From the NCBI GenBank assembly GCA_002431945.1, contig DJET01000076.1, forward strand, positions 1-18,901: a stretch of 18,901 bases of DNA. Reading direction: 5' to 3'. This DNA is from Ruminococcaceae bacterium UBA5891 (GTDB lineage: Bacteria > Bacillota > Clostridia > Oscillospirales > Acutalibacteraceae). Below the pieces are notes generated by a model. That model did no database searches. It was not told the origin of the DNA and was given only the letters and a program-made list of their open reading frames with translations. A program made the translations under genes and the position numbers. Within the stretch, counting starts at the first letter, position 1. Every line of letters begins with the position of its first letter. Shown here one piece after another: positions 1 to 8,362 of the stretch.

Positions 1-15
1 TCCGGCGGTTCTTTT

Positions 16-43
16 CCCTATTTCTGTCCGTACAGAAATAGGG
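16..43. repeat. Perfect 12-bp inverted repeat
   Basis: Two perfect 12-bp arms, CCCTATTTCTGT and its complement, are separated by 4 bp. A smaller palindrome (GTGCC, 5-nt loop, GGCAC) follows at 43-57. Neither strand shows a T-run directly after the stem, so it does not look like an ordinary intrinsic terminator for the arginine operon, although it lies about 200 bp beyond the last stop codon. It could be part of the intergenic palindrome family or an RNA 3'-end stabilising hairpin. Its function is not known from the sequence. Confidence 0.6.
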
Positions 44-90
44 TGCCTGCGCGGCACGAGCGCAAGAGGATTTTATTATTTTGAAAAGGG

Positions 91-130
91 AAAACGGATT
101 GCCACAGCCGTTACACGGCTTAGCAATGAC
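91..130 (-). repeat. Intergenic palindromic repeat, copy 1
   Basis: Read on the minus strand this 40-bp unit begins GTCATTGC and ends CAATCCGTTTT. Its core is AGCCGT-GTA-ACGGCT, a perfect 6-bp hairpin, enclosed by a second pairing of ATTGC with GCAAT. It matches 18736-18775 on the other strand with a single mismatch. The nested hairpin and multiple copies fit a REP- or MITE-like element of the kind scattered in gut Clostridia genomes. That family assignment rests on recall of its general appearance, not a search. Confidence 0.7.
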
Positions 131-140
131 GTGGGAGGGG

Positions 141-178
141 GAAACGGATTGCCACGCACCTAACGGTGCTCGTAAAGA
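141..178 (-). repeat. Intergenic palindromic repeat, diverged copy 2
   Basis: This unit shares the GTGGCAATCCGTTT end with the neighbouring copy at 91-130 but has a different hairpin core, GCACC-GTTA-GGTGC. Its other arm is eroded (GTCTTTACGAG in place of GTCATTGCGAG). A third remnant, with CATTGCGAGTGACG on the minus strand, can be seen around 199-215. The stretch 1-243 therefore appears to be an accumulation of such elements, and no gene is visible in it. Confidence 0.5.
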
Positions 179-224
179 CAAGGAAAACGGAAAAACGCAA
201 CGTCACTCGCAATGGCGCGGAGCA

Positions 225-241
225 TTTAAGCATAGCTTAAA
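225..241. repeat. 7-bp inverted repeat just after the operon's last stop
   Basis: TTTAAGC-ATA-GCTTAAA lies two bases past the carB stop codon. It could form a weak AT-rich hairpin at the 3' end of the arginine operon mRNA. No T-run follows on the minus strand, so calling it a terminator is not justified. No better terminator for this operon was found within the window. Confidence 0.35.
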
Positions 242-243
242 GC

Positions 244-3200
244 TTAATACTCCGTAACGCCGTTATATACAAGCACCGCATTGCCGGTTAGAATTATGCG
301 TTCCTCGGTGTAGTTTACGGTAAGGTCGCCGCCCTTAACCTTAACGGTTATATCCTCGCCGGCTTTGCACTTGCCGTTTTTAACCGCGGCGGCAACCGCC
401 GCGCAGGCTCCCGTGCCGCAGGCGCAGGTCTCGCCGTTGCCGCGCTCCCATACACGCATTTTAAGCATATTTGAATTAACAACCCGCACAAACTCGGTGT
501 TGATGCGTTCGGGGAACAGAGGAGCATTTTCAAACTGCGGACCTATTGTTTCAACGTCTGCTGTCTCCACGTTATCGCAAAATACAACGCAGTGCGGATT
601 GCCCACGTTTACGCAGGTAATGTTATAGTGCCGTCCTGCAATTTTAACAGGGTAATCGATTATTTCGTCCGCATCTACAGTAGAGGGCAGCGCCTTTGCG
701 GAAAAATCCGCCTTGCCCATATCTACCGATACAAGCGTGACCTTGCCGCCCGATGTATAAAGCTTCAGCCTTTTAATTCCGCTTGCGGTCTCAACCGAAA
801 ATTCATCATTTGATACAAAGCCGTTATCGTAAAGATATTTTGCGGTACAGCGTATGCAGTTGCCCGCCATTTTACCCTCTGAGCCGTCCTTATTGTATAT
901 GCGCATTTTAGCGTCCGCCACGGTGGAATTTTCAATAAGCACAATGCCGTAGCCGCCTATACCCGTGTTACGGTCGCAAAGGCTTATGCAAAGCGATTCG
1001 GGGCAGGAAACCGAATTATCAAAATTTTCTATAAATATATAGTCGTCGCCCGTGCCCTGCATTTTTGCAAATTTAAGCGGCAGACGGCTTTTTCGCATAT
1101 TGTTAATATCCACAAGCTCGGTGTTTTGCTCGGTATAGCGGCTTGCAATAATATCCGCCAAGGCGTTTGCCGTATCGAGCGAGGTAAAGCAGGGAATGGA
1201 AAGCTGCAATGCGCGGCGGTGCAGGGCGATGTAATCGTCCACCGTTGAGTCCATTAAGGCGCCGGTGTAGATTATATAGCTTATATCGCCGTTTTCAAGA
1301 AGCCTGAACGCGTTGTCACTTTCCCTTATTCCTGCAATTTCGGTAACCGGAATACCAAGGCTTTTTACGGTTTCGGCAGTTTCACTGGTGGCGTAAAGCT
1401 TAAACTTTAGGTCATACAGCTTTTTTGCAAGGGATAAAACCTCAGGCTGGTCGTGCGTGTCCACGCTTATAAGTACGCCCGCGTCGCCGCCCGAAAGAGC
1501 GGAGCGGCACTTCATTCCCGCAGAGGTAAGCCCCTTGAACAATGCCTCGTTAAGGGTTTTGCCGAGTCCTAAAACCTCGCCTGTCGATTTCATTTCGGGC
1601 CCTAAGTAGGAGTTAACGTCGCTTAGCTTTTCAAACGAGAAAACAGGCACCTTAACCGCAAAATACGGCGGAGTTTTGTGCAGTCCCGTGCCGCAGCCTA
1701 TTTCCTTAAGAGTTGCGCCGGTCATCACGCGCGAAGCAATGTCTACCATTGAAACGCCCGTTACCTTGCTTATATACGGCACGGTGCGCGAGGCGCGGGG
1801 GTTGACCTCAATAACATACAGCTCGTTATTGTATATAAGGTACTGTATGTTCACAAGCCCCTTTGTGCCGAGCGCCAGAGCCAGCTTTTCGGAGCAGTCT
1901 GTTATTCTGCCCATCATTTTATCGTCAATATTATAGGGCGGGTAAACGGCAATGGAATCGCCGCTGTGAACGCCCGCGCGCTCAATGTGCTGCATAACGC
2001 CGGGAATAAGCACGTCCTTACCGTCGGATATAACGTCTACCTCTAACTCCTTGCCCGCCATATATTTATCAACAAGCACGGGGTTTGAAATACCGCCCGA
2101 TAAAATGCGCTCCATATAAACGCGCACCTCGTCTGCGTTGTGCACGATTTTCATATTCTGCCCGCCTATAACGTAAGAGGGGCGCAAAAGCACGGGGTAA
2201 CCCAAGGTCTCTGCGGCGTTTAAGGCCTCTTCTAAGGTGTTCACGCCGAACCCGCGCGGGCGCTTTATGCCGAATTTTTCAAGCAGCTCGTCAAACCGCT
2301 CGCGATCCTCGGCAAGGTCTATGCCCTCGGCGGAGGTGCCTAAAATTTTAATGCCGTTATCGTTTAAAAATTTTGTAAGCTTAATTGCGGTCTGACCGCC
2401 GAAAGCCACCACAACGCCTACGGGCTTTTCCACCCTTATAATGTTCATAACGTCTTCTTCGCACAAAGGCTCAAAATAAAGACGGTCGGCGGTGTCGTAA
2501 TCGGTTGAAACGGTTTCGGGGTTGTTGTTTACTATAACCACGTCGTAGCCTAAATTTTTAAGAGTCCAAACGCAGTGAACCGAGGAATAGTCAAACTCTA
2601 TTCCCTGACCTATTCTTATAGGACCGGAACCTAAAACCATAATAACGGGCTTGCCCGAACGCTTAAAGGCGCGCGCCTCGCACTCACTGTCGTAAGCGGA
2701 ATAAAAATACGGGGTTACCGCGTCAAATTCCGCGCCGCAGGTATCAACCATTTTATAAACGGCGGCGGAGCAGGGCAGTGTATCTGCGCCCGAAAGCCTT
2801 TTTAAAGCTTTATCGGTATAGCCGAGGCGCTTGCCCTTAAAATATAATTCTTCGGTAATGCCGTTTTGGATTTTCTTTTCAAACTCCGCTAAATTTAAAA
2901 GCTTGTAAAGGAAGAATTTATCAATCCGTGTAATTTCGTGTATTTCATCTACCGAAATTCCGCTTTTAAGCGCCTCAAACACAGTGAATAAACGGCGGTC
3001 GTCGGTATTATAAAGCCTTTCTTTTACGGGTTGGTCGGAAAGCGGGGCGGCGTTTAAGGTATCAAGTGATATTTCGGCGCCCCTTACCGCTTTCATAATG
3101 CCCTCCTCAAAGCTTTGGGCAATAGCCATAACCTCGCCCGTGGCTTTCATTTGCGTGCCGAGGGTGCGCGGCGAGCCTGCAAACTTTTCAAACGGCCACT

Positions 3201-4275
3201 TAGGCAGCTTTACTACAACATAATCGAGCGCAGGCTCAAAGCAGGCGCAGGTTTTGCCGGTAATATCGTTTGTTATTTCGTCCAAGGTATAGCCGAGGGC
3301 TATTTTGGTGGTTATTTTCGCAATCGGGTAGCCAGTTGCCTTTGAGGCGAGCGCCGAAGAACGCGAAACGCGGGGGTTGACTTCAATTACCGCATAGTCA
3401 AAGCTATCGGGCGATAATGCAAACTGGCAGTTGCACCCGCCCACAATGCCGAGCGCGGTTATAATGTTAAGCGCGGCGCTGCGCAGCATTTGATACTCTT
3501 TATCGGAAAGTGTTAAAGCGGGGGCAACAACAATACTGTCGCCCGTGTGAACGCCCACGGGGTCAAAGTTTTCCATACTGCAAACGGCAATAACATTGCC
3601 TGCCGAGTCGCGCATAGTTTCAAACTCAATTTCCTTCCACCCGAAAATGTATTTTTCAACCAGTATTTGGGTAATGGGGGAAAGATCAAGCCCCGTTTTG
3701 GCTATTGTTTTAAGCTCGTCCGCACTGTTCGCAACGCCGCCGCCAGCTCCCCCTAAGGTAAACGCGGGGCGCACTATAACCGGGTAGCCTATTTTTTCGG
3801 CAATGCTGAGCGCGCAAGGCACGTCGTTTGCAATGTCGGAGGGAATTGTGGGCTCGCCTATTTCTTCCATTGTTTCCTTAAAAAGCTGCCTGTCCTCCGC
3901 TTTGTCGATAGCCTTAGCGTTAGTGCCTATAAGGCGGACGTTGTTTTTTTGCAAAAAGCCCTCTTTATCAAGCTGCATTGCAATAGTAAGCCCTGTCTGC
4001 CCGCCTAAGGAGGCTAAAAGGCTATCGGGCTTTTCCTTTAAAATAATACGCTTTACCGTTTCTTCGGTAAGCGGCTCTAAGTAAATTTCGTCGGCAAGGG
4101 CTTTATCGGTCATAATGGTGGCAGGGTTTGAGTTTACAAGCACAACGTTAACGCCCGCGTTTTTTAAAACGCGGCACGCCTGTGCGCCGGCATAGTCAAA
4201 TTCCGCCGCCTGACCTATAACAATAGGACCTGAGCCTATTACCATTACCTTTTTGATATTTTTATCAAGCGGCAT
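244..4275 (-). CDS. carB: Carbamoyl-phosphate synthase large subunit fused to a DapF-like epimerase domain
   Basis: A single 1343-residue frame. Residues 1 to about 1060 are a full CarB, which makes carbamoyl phosphate from bicarbonate, ammonia passed from CarA, and two ATP. It has two ATP-grasp halves (the second begins near residue 542 with VLGSGPIRIGQGIEFDYS) and an MGS-like allosteric domain at about 930-1060. From about residue 1066 (LKFAKMQGTGDDY) to the end is a complete DapF-length domain of about 278 residues. It retains NKDGSE, VGNPHC, ERGNGET and the second catalytic cysteine (Cys1286, in ACGTGACA). The usual CGNG of the first catalytic cysteine reads AGNC (Ala1137, Cys1140). Relative to E. 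coli DapF, Asn11 is Asp1077 and Asp43 is Tyr. The start abuts the carA stop, with GGAGGGG 6 nt upstream. The fusion is seen directly; whether the DapF part catalyses, senses or is inert is open. Confidence 0.93.
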   Translation of the reverse strand: MPLDKNIKKVMVIGSGPIVIGQAAEFDYAGAQACRVLKNAGVNVVLVNSNPATIMTDKALADEIYLEPLTEETVKRIILKEKPDSLLASLGGQTGLTIAMQLDKEGFLQKNNVRLIGTNAKAIDKAEDRQLFKETMEEIGEPTIPSDIANDVPCALSIAEKIGYPVIVRPAFTLGGAGGGVANSADELKTIAKTGLDLSPITQILVEKYIFGWKEIEFETMRDSAGNVIAVCSMENFDPVGVHTGDSIVVAPALTLSDKEYQMLRSAALNIITALGIVGGCNCQFALSPDSFDYAVIEVNPRVSRSSALASKATGYPIAKITTKIALGYTLDEITNDITGKTCACFEPALDYVVVKLPKWPFEKFAGSPRTLGTQMKATGEVMAIAQSFEEGIMKAVRGAEISLDTLNAAPLSDQPVKERLYNTDDRRLFTVFEALKSGISVDEIHEITRIDKFFLYKLLNLAEFEKKIQNGITEELYFKGKRLGYTDKALKRLSGADTLPCSAAVYKMVDTCGAEFDAVTPYFYSAYDSECEARAFKRSGKPVIMVLGSGPIRIGQGIEFDYSSVHCVWTLKNLGYDVVIVNNNPETVSTDYDTADRLYFEPLCEEDVMNIIRVEKPVGVVVAFGGQTAIKLTKFLNDNGIKILGTSAEGIDLAEDRERFDELLEKFGIKRPRGFGVNTLEEALNAAETLGYPVLLRPSYVIGGQNMKIVHNADEVRVYMERILSGGISNPVLVDKYMAGKELEVDVISDGKDVLIPGVMQHIERAGVHSGDSIAVYPPYNIDDKMMGRITDCSEKLALALGTKGLVNIQYLIYNNELYVIEVNPRASRTVPYISKVTGVSMVDIASRVMTGATLKEIGCGTGLHKTPPYFAVKVPVFSFEKLSDVNSYLGPEMKSTGEVLGLGKTLNEALFKGLTSAGMKCRSALSGGDAGVLISVDTHDQPEVLSLAKKLYDLKFKLYATSETAETVKSLGIPVTEIAGIRESDNAFRLLENGDISYIIYTGALMDSTVDDYIALHRRALQLSIPCFTSLDTANALADIIASRYTEQNTELVDINNMRKSRLPLKFAKMQGTGDDYIFIENFDNSVSCPESLCISLCDRNTGIGGYGIVLIENSTVADAKMRIYNKDGSEGKMAGNCIRCTAKYLYDNGFVSNDEFSVETASGIKRLKLYTSGGKVTLVSVDMGKADFSAKALPSTVDADEIIDYPVKIAGRHYNITCVNVGNPHCVVFCDNVETADVETIGPQFENAPLFPERINTEFVRVVNSNMLKMRVWERGNGETCACGTGACAAVAAAVKNGKCKAGEDITVKVKGGDLTVNYTEERIILTGNAVLVYNGVTEY

Positions 4276-5325
4276 TTATTTCCCCTCCATAAGCTTTATA
4301 AAACGGTCGAATAAAAAAGCCGTATCGCGCGGGCCCGAACAGGCTTCGGGGTGGAACTGTACCGAAAAGGCCTTAATATCGGGGTAATTTATGCCCTCGC
4401 AGGTGCCGTCGTTTGCGTTAATAAAGCTGATTTCGCCCTTTTTAACGCTGTCAGACACAACCGCATAGCCGTGGTTCTGGCTTGTAATATAGGTGCGCGC
4501 GCCGTTTACTTCCTTTACGGGCTGGTTTACGCCGCGGTGGCCGTATTTAAGCTTTTCGGTGCGAGCGTCTAAAGCAAGGCTTAAAAGCTGATGACCAAGA
4601 CAAATGCCGAATATAGGCACATTGCCCGCAAGCTTTTTGATTTCGTTTATTTGATAAGTGTTTTCCGCAGGGTCGCCCGGTCCGTTTGAGAGCATAACGC
4701 CGTCGGGGTTTAATTTCAAAATATCCTCTGCGGAGGTAAGAGCCGGCACGACGGTTACCTTACAGCCGCGCTTTACAAGCTTCCTTATAATATTGCGCTT
4801 TGCGCCGTAGTCTATAAGGGCAACACTGTATTTTCCGCCTTCGTTATAAGCGGTGCTTTGCTTGCAGGTAACGTTTTCAACCGTGTTTACAATTTTATAG
4901 CCTTTAATAAATTCCAAATCGGCGGGAATTTCGTCTGCCACGGCGGCGTTCATAACGCCCTTTTCGCGTATTCTTTTGGTAACCGCCCTTGTGTCTATTC
5001 CGCAAATGCCGGGTATGCCCTTTTCCTTTAAAAAGGTATCAAGCGTTTTTTGGCAGCGGAAATTTGAGGGTTTTTCGCACACCTCGCGCACGGCGTATGC
5101 CTTTACAGAGCACTCGCCCTCAAAATCCTCTTCAATTATGCCGTAATTGCCTATAAGCGGAAAGGTTTGCAGAACTATCTGACCGAAATAGCTTTCGTCG
5201 GTGAGCGTTTCAATATAACCGCACATTCCGGTTGTAAAAACAAGCTCGCCCACGGCGGATACGTCCGCCCCGAACGCCTTGCCCTCAAAAACCGTTCCGT
5301 CCTCTAATATTAAATATCTTTTCAT
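4276..5325 (-). CDS. carA: Carbamoyl-phosphate synthase small (glutaminase) subunit
   Basis: 349 residues, close to the family norm. This cytoplasmic subunit hydrolyses glutamine and channels ammonia to CarB. The N-terminal CPSase domain opens with YLILEDGTVFEG, and a class I glutamine amidotransferase domain covers about residue 165 to the end. The nucleophile is Cys242 in GICLGHQ, and the His/Glu pair is in FHPEACSGP. It lies 4 bp after argF and its stop directly precedes the carB ATG, so the two subunits are translated as a pair. The sequence before its ATG (GGGTTAAAAGT) has no good ribosome binding site, which suggests coupling to argF translation. Being inside the arginine operon, this is probably the arginine-linked enzyme; a separate pyrimidine-linked copy may exist elsewhere. 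Confidence 0.96.
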   Translation of the reverse strand: MKRYLILEDGTVFEGKAFGADVSAVGELVFTTGMCGYIETLTDESYFGQIVLQTFPLIGNYGIIEEDFEGECSVKAYAVREVCEKPSNFRCQKTLDTFLKEKGIPGICGIDTRAVTKRIREKGVMNAAVADEIPADLEFIKGYKIVNTVENVTCKQSTAYNEGGKYSVALIDYGAKRNIIRKLVKRGCKVTVVPALTSAEDILKLNPDGVMLSNGPGDPAENTYQINEIKKLAGNVPIFGICLGHQLLSLALDARTEKLKYGHRGVNQPVKEVNGARTYITSQNHGYAVVSDSVKKGEISFINANDGTCEGINYPDIKAFSVQFHPEACSGPRDTAFLFDRFIKLMEGK

Positions 5326-5329
5326 ACTT

Positions 5330-6316
5330 TTAACCCAGGGTTGCCGCCATAACGGCTTTTATTGTGTGCATACGGTTTTCCGCCTCGTCGAACACTACCG
5401 ATTGCGGCGACTCGAAAACGCCGTCGGTCACTTCAAAGGCGGGCATATTGAATTTTTCGCCCATTTCCTTGCCTATGCCCGTCTTGTGGTCGTGAAAAGC
5501 GGGGAGACAATGCATAAATATTGCCGTTTCTTTAGCGTTTGCCATTATTTTTTCGTTTACCTGATAGGGTGAAAGCGCTTTTATTCGCTCCTCCCATACC
5601 TCAATCGGCTCGCCCATAGATACCCAAACGTCGGTATAAATAACGTCGGCATTCTTTGCAGCCTTTACGGGGTTTGTTTCAAAGCGCAGCTCTGCGCCGC
5701 TTGCGGCTGCTATTTCCTTGCAGGTATCTGTAAGCGCCTTATCGGGGAAATAGCTTTCGGGCGCGCAGGCGGTAAAGTTAAGCCCCATTTTAGCGCACCC
5801 CACCATAAGCGAGTTGCCCATATTGTAGCGCGCGTCACCCATATAAACAAAGTTTACGCCCTTAAGCTTGCCCAAATGCTCCTTGATTGTAAGAAAATCG
5901 GCTAATATCTGCGTGGGGTGAAATTCGTTTGTAAGCCCGTTCCAAACGGGAACGCCCGCATATTTTGCAAGCTCTTCCACAATTTCCTGCCCGTAGCCGC
6001 GGTATTCAATTCCGTCGAACATTCTGCCTAATACCCTTGCGGTATCGGCAATGCTTTCCTTTTTGCCTATCTGCGAGCCTGCGGGGTCAAGGTAGGTTAC
6101 CCCCATACCGAGGTCGTGCGCCGCCACCTCAAAGCTGCAGCGGGTTCTGGTGCTTGTTTTTTCAAATATAAGCGCAATGTTTTTGCCGCTGCACAGCGTG
6201 TGCGGTATGCCGTTTTTCTTTTTGTATTTAAGCTCCGCCGCCAAATCGATAAGGCAGCCTATTTCCTCTGCCGAAAAATCAAGCAGCTTTAAAAAGCTTT
6301 TTCCCTTTAAATCCAT
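5330..6316 (-). CDS. argF: Ornithine carbamoyltransferase
   Basis: 328 residues. It transfers the carbamoyl group from carbamoyl phosphate to ornithine to give citrulline. The carbamoyl-phosphate loop STRTR is at 55-59, the ornithine loop with SMG at 233-235 (DVWVSMGEP), and the catalytic HCLPAFHD begins at His269 with Cys270. The start has GAGGTG overlapping the argD stop, 6 nt before ATG. The catabolic enzyme ArcB has the same fold; placement between argD and carAB, with no arcA or arcC here, argues for the biosynthetic role. Its substrate comes from the neighbouring carAB product. Confidence 0.96.
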   Translation of the reverse strand: MDLKGKSFLKLLDFSAEEIGCLIDLAAELKYKKKNGIPHTLCSGKNIALIFEKTSTRTRCSFEVAAHDLGMGVTYLDPAGSQIGKKESIADTARVLGRMFDGIEYRGYGQEIVEELAKYAGVPVWNGLTNEFHPTQILADFLTIKEHLGKLKGVNFVYMGDARYNMGNSLMVGCAKMGLNFTACAPESYFPDKALTDTCKEIAAASGAELRFETNPVKAAKNADVIYTDVWVSMGEPIEVWEERIKALSPYQVNEKIMANAKETAIFMHCLPAFHDHKTGIGKEMGEKFNMPAFEVTDGVFESPQSVVFDEAENRMHTIKAVMAATLG

Positions 6317-6319
6317 TTT

Positions 6320-7483
6320 TTACACCTCGCAGGCTTTCTTTAATATTTCTATTGCTTTTTTAAGTAAGTTATCGGGTATATTAAGCGCGGGCAGCAGGCG
6401 AACCTTGTTTTTTGCCTTTATAACAAGCACGCCGTTTTTAATACACTCGTTTATAACGTCCGCCGCGTCCTTTTCGGTTTCTATGCCTATCATAAGCCCT
6501 AAGCCCGAAACGGATTTTACACCCTTTGCGCCCTTTAATTTAGAGAATATGTAATCCGATTTTTGCTTTACGCTTTTAAGCAGAGCGTCGTCTATGCGGT
6601 TTATAATGCTGAGCGCGCCCGCGCACACCGCGGGGTTTCCGCCGAAAGTAGAGCCGTGGGAACCGGGGGTTAAAACGTTCTGCACCTTTTCACCGAGTAA
6701 AGTGGCGCCTATCGGCAGCCCTCCGCCCAAGCCCTTTGCGGTTGTTACAATATCGGGCGAAATGCCGTAGTTCATATAAGCATAAAGATTGCCCGTTCTG
6801 CCGTTGCCTGTTTGTACCTCGTCTATTATTAAAAGAATATCCTCTTTTTCGGCTATCTCGGCGGCTTTTTTTACAAATTCGGTATCGAGCGGCATAACGC
6901 CGCCCTCGCCTTGAACGCACTCAAGCATAATTGCGGCGGTTTTATGCGTTTTTACCGTGTTTTCAAGGTCTTGTATGTTGTTAGCCTCGGCGTAGCAAAA
7001 GCCTTCGGTAAGCGGCAAAAAGTCCTTGTGAAAAACCTCCTGCCCCGTGGCGGCAAGGGTGGTTACGGTTCTGCCGTGAAAGCTGTTTTTAAGTGTTATT
7101 ATTTCGTAATAATCCTTACCCTTTTTCTCTGCGGCGTATTTGCGCGCCGCCTTTATTGCGCACTCGTTAGCCTCTGCCCCCGAATTTGAAAAAAATACCT
7201 TTTTAAGCCCCGTTCTTTCGCACAAAGCCTTTGCAAGCTCTGTTTGGGGCGCGGTGTAATAAAGGTTTGAGGTATGCTGAATTTTATTTAACTGCTCCGT
7301 TACGGCGGTTACCCATTCGCTGTCTGCCGCGCCGAAGGTATTAACGGCAATGCCTGTTGCAAGGTCGATATATTCCTTACCGTTTTCGTCAAACAGTAAA
7401 GAGCCTTTGCCGCCCGTTATTACAACAGGGAAACGCGCGTATGTATTTGCAATGTATTTGCTGTCTTTTTCTTTAACGTTCAT
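6320..7483 (-). CDS. argD: Acetylornithine aminotransferase
   Basis: 387 residues, a class III PLP-dependent aminotransferase that converts N-acetylglutamate semialdehyde to N-acetylornithine using glutamate. Visible features are FHGRT at 136-140, the Asp221 of IIDEVQTGNGRTG that holds the pyridine nitrogen, and the Schiff-base Lys250 in TTAKGLGGGLPIGA. The start overlaps the argB end by 11 bp, with AAAGGA upstream, so translation is probably coupled. In some bacteria this enzyme also serves as succinyldiaminopimelate aminotransferase in lysine synthesis. That is a family possibility only, but worth noting because a DapF domain sits in the same operon. Confidence 0.95.
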   Translation of the reverse strand: MNVKEKDSKYIANTYARFPVVITGGKGSLLFDENGKEYIDLATGIAVNTFGAADSEWVTAVTEQLNKIQHTSNLYYTAPQTELAKALCERTGLKKVFFSNSGAEANECAIKAARKYAAEKKGKDYYEIITLKNSFHGRTVTTLAATGQEVFHKDFLPLTEGFCYAEANNIQDLENTVKTHKTAAIMLECVQGEGGVMPLDTEFVKKAAEIAEKEDILLIIDEVQTGNGRTGNLYAYMNYGISPDIVTTAKGLGGGLPIGATLLGEKVQNVLTPGSHGSTFGGNPAVCAGALSIINRIDDALLKSVKQKSDYIFSKLKGAKGVKSVSGLGLMIGIETEKDAADVINECIKNGVLVIKAKNKVRLLPALNIPDNLLKKAIEILKKACEV

Positions 7484-8351
7484 CTTGCTTATCCTTTGTT
7501 ACCATTGTTCCCGCGCCTTCGTCTGTAAGCGTTTCTATAAGCAGCGCGTGCGGAACGCGCCCGTCCATAATAATAACCTTTTTAACGCCGCGGTGTATCG
7601 CGTCTATGCAGCACTCTACCTTCGGTATCATTCCGCCCGAAATTGTGCCGTCTCTGAAAAGCTCCACCGCCTCTTCAATATCAATACAGGGAATAAGGGA
7701 GTGCGGGTCGTCCTTATCCTTTAAAATGCCTGCAATATCGGTCATTGAAATAAGCCTTTCGGCGTTCATGGCGCCCGCTATATATGCGGCGGCGGTATCG
7801 GCGTTTATGTTATACACATTGCCCTGCATATCGCACCCCACGGTTGAAACAACGGGTATGTAATCGTGGCTTAAAAGGTCGAATATCGGCTCTACGTTCA
7901 CCTTTGTTATACTGCCCACAAAGCCTAATTTTTCGTCCCTTGTTTTAGCCTCTATTAAGTGACCGTCCATACCCGAAATTCCCATTGCCTTGCCGCCTTT
8001 TATTTCAAGCAGGTTTACAAGGCTTTTATTTATCTTACCGGCAAGCACCATTTGCACAACCTCGGCGGTTTCCTTGTCCGTAACCCTGAGTCCGTCCACA
8101 AAAACCGATTCCTTGCCTATTTTTTTAAGCGTTTCGGTAATTTCGGGGCCGCCGCCGTGAACCAGCACAACCTTTACCCCTATAAGGGATAAAAGCACAA
8201 TATCCTCCATTACCTGCTGTTTCAGTTCCTCGTTTATCATAGCGTTGCCGCCGTATTTTATAACAACGGTCTTGCCGTAATACTTTTGAATATAGGGCAG
8301 CGCCTGAGTTAAGACCTCAGCCCGCTGCGCGTTGCTTAAATTAACTGACAT
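7473..8351 (-). CDS. argB: Acetylglutamate kinase, likely arginine-inhibited
   Basis: 292 residues, of the amino acid kinase fold. It phosphorylates N-acetylglutamate. The phosphate-binding segments are VIKYGGNAM (from residue 30) and VLVHGGGPEI, and NINADTAAAYIAGAM contributes to the ATP/acetylglutamate site. About 28 residues (LSNAQRAEVLTQALPYIQKYYG) precede the core. This is the N-terminal helix that links dimers into hexamers in arginine-sensitive kinases and is missing from the shorter, insensitive E. coli enzyme. Feedback inhibition by arginine is therefore inferred, and fits the recycling pathway set by ArgJ. TGAGGTG, containing the argJ stop, is its ribosome binding site. Confidence 0.95.
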   Translation of the reverse strand: MSVNLSNAQRAEVLTQALPYIQKYYGKTVVIKYGGNAMINEELKQQVMEDIVLLSLIGVKVVLVHGGGPEITETLKKIGKESVFVDGLRVTDKETAEVVQMVLAGKINKSLVNLLEIKGGKAMGISGMDGHLIEAKTRDEKLGFVGSITKVNVEPIFDLLSHDYIPVVSTVGCDMQGNVYNINADTAAAYIAGAMNAERLISMTDIAGILKDKDDPHSLIPCIDIEEAVELFRDGTISGGMIPKVECCIDAIHRGVKKVIIMDGRVPHALLIETLTDEGAGTMVTKDKQDER

Positions 8352-8362
8352 TTCTTTTCACC

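Noticed and set aside
16..43. Terminator of the arginine operon
   Set aside because: The stem is perfect, but no T-run follows on the minus strand and it lies about 200 bp past the carB stop.
1..243. CRISPR array
   Set aside because: Copies are few, diverged and palindromic, with no regular spacers and no cas genes; they fit a REP- or MITE-like family.
244..4275. CarB and DapF as two separate overlapping genes
   Set aside because: No stop codon between the domains and no Shine-Dalgarno/ATG pair at the junction; the nearest Met (residue 1072) lies five residues inside the DapF fold.
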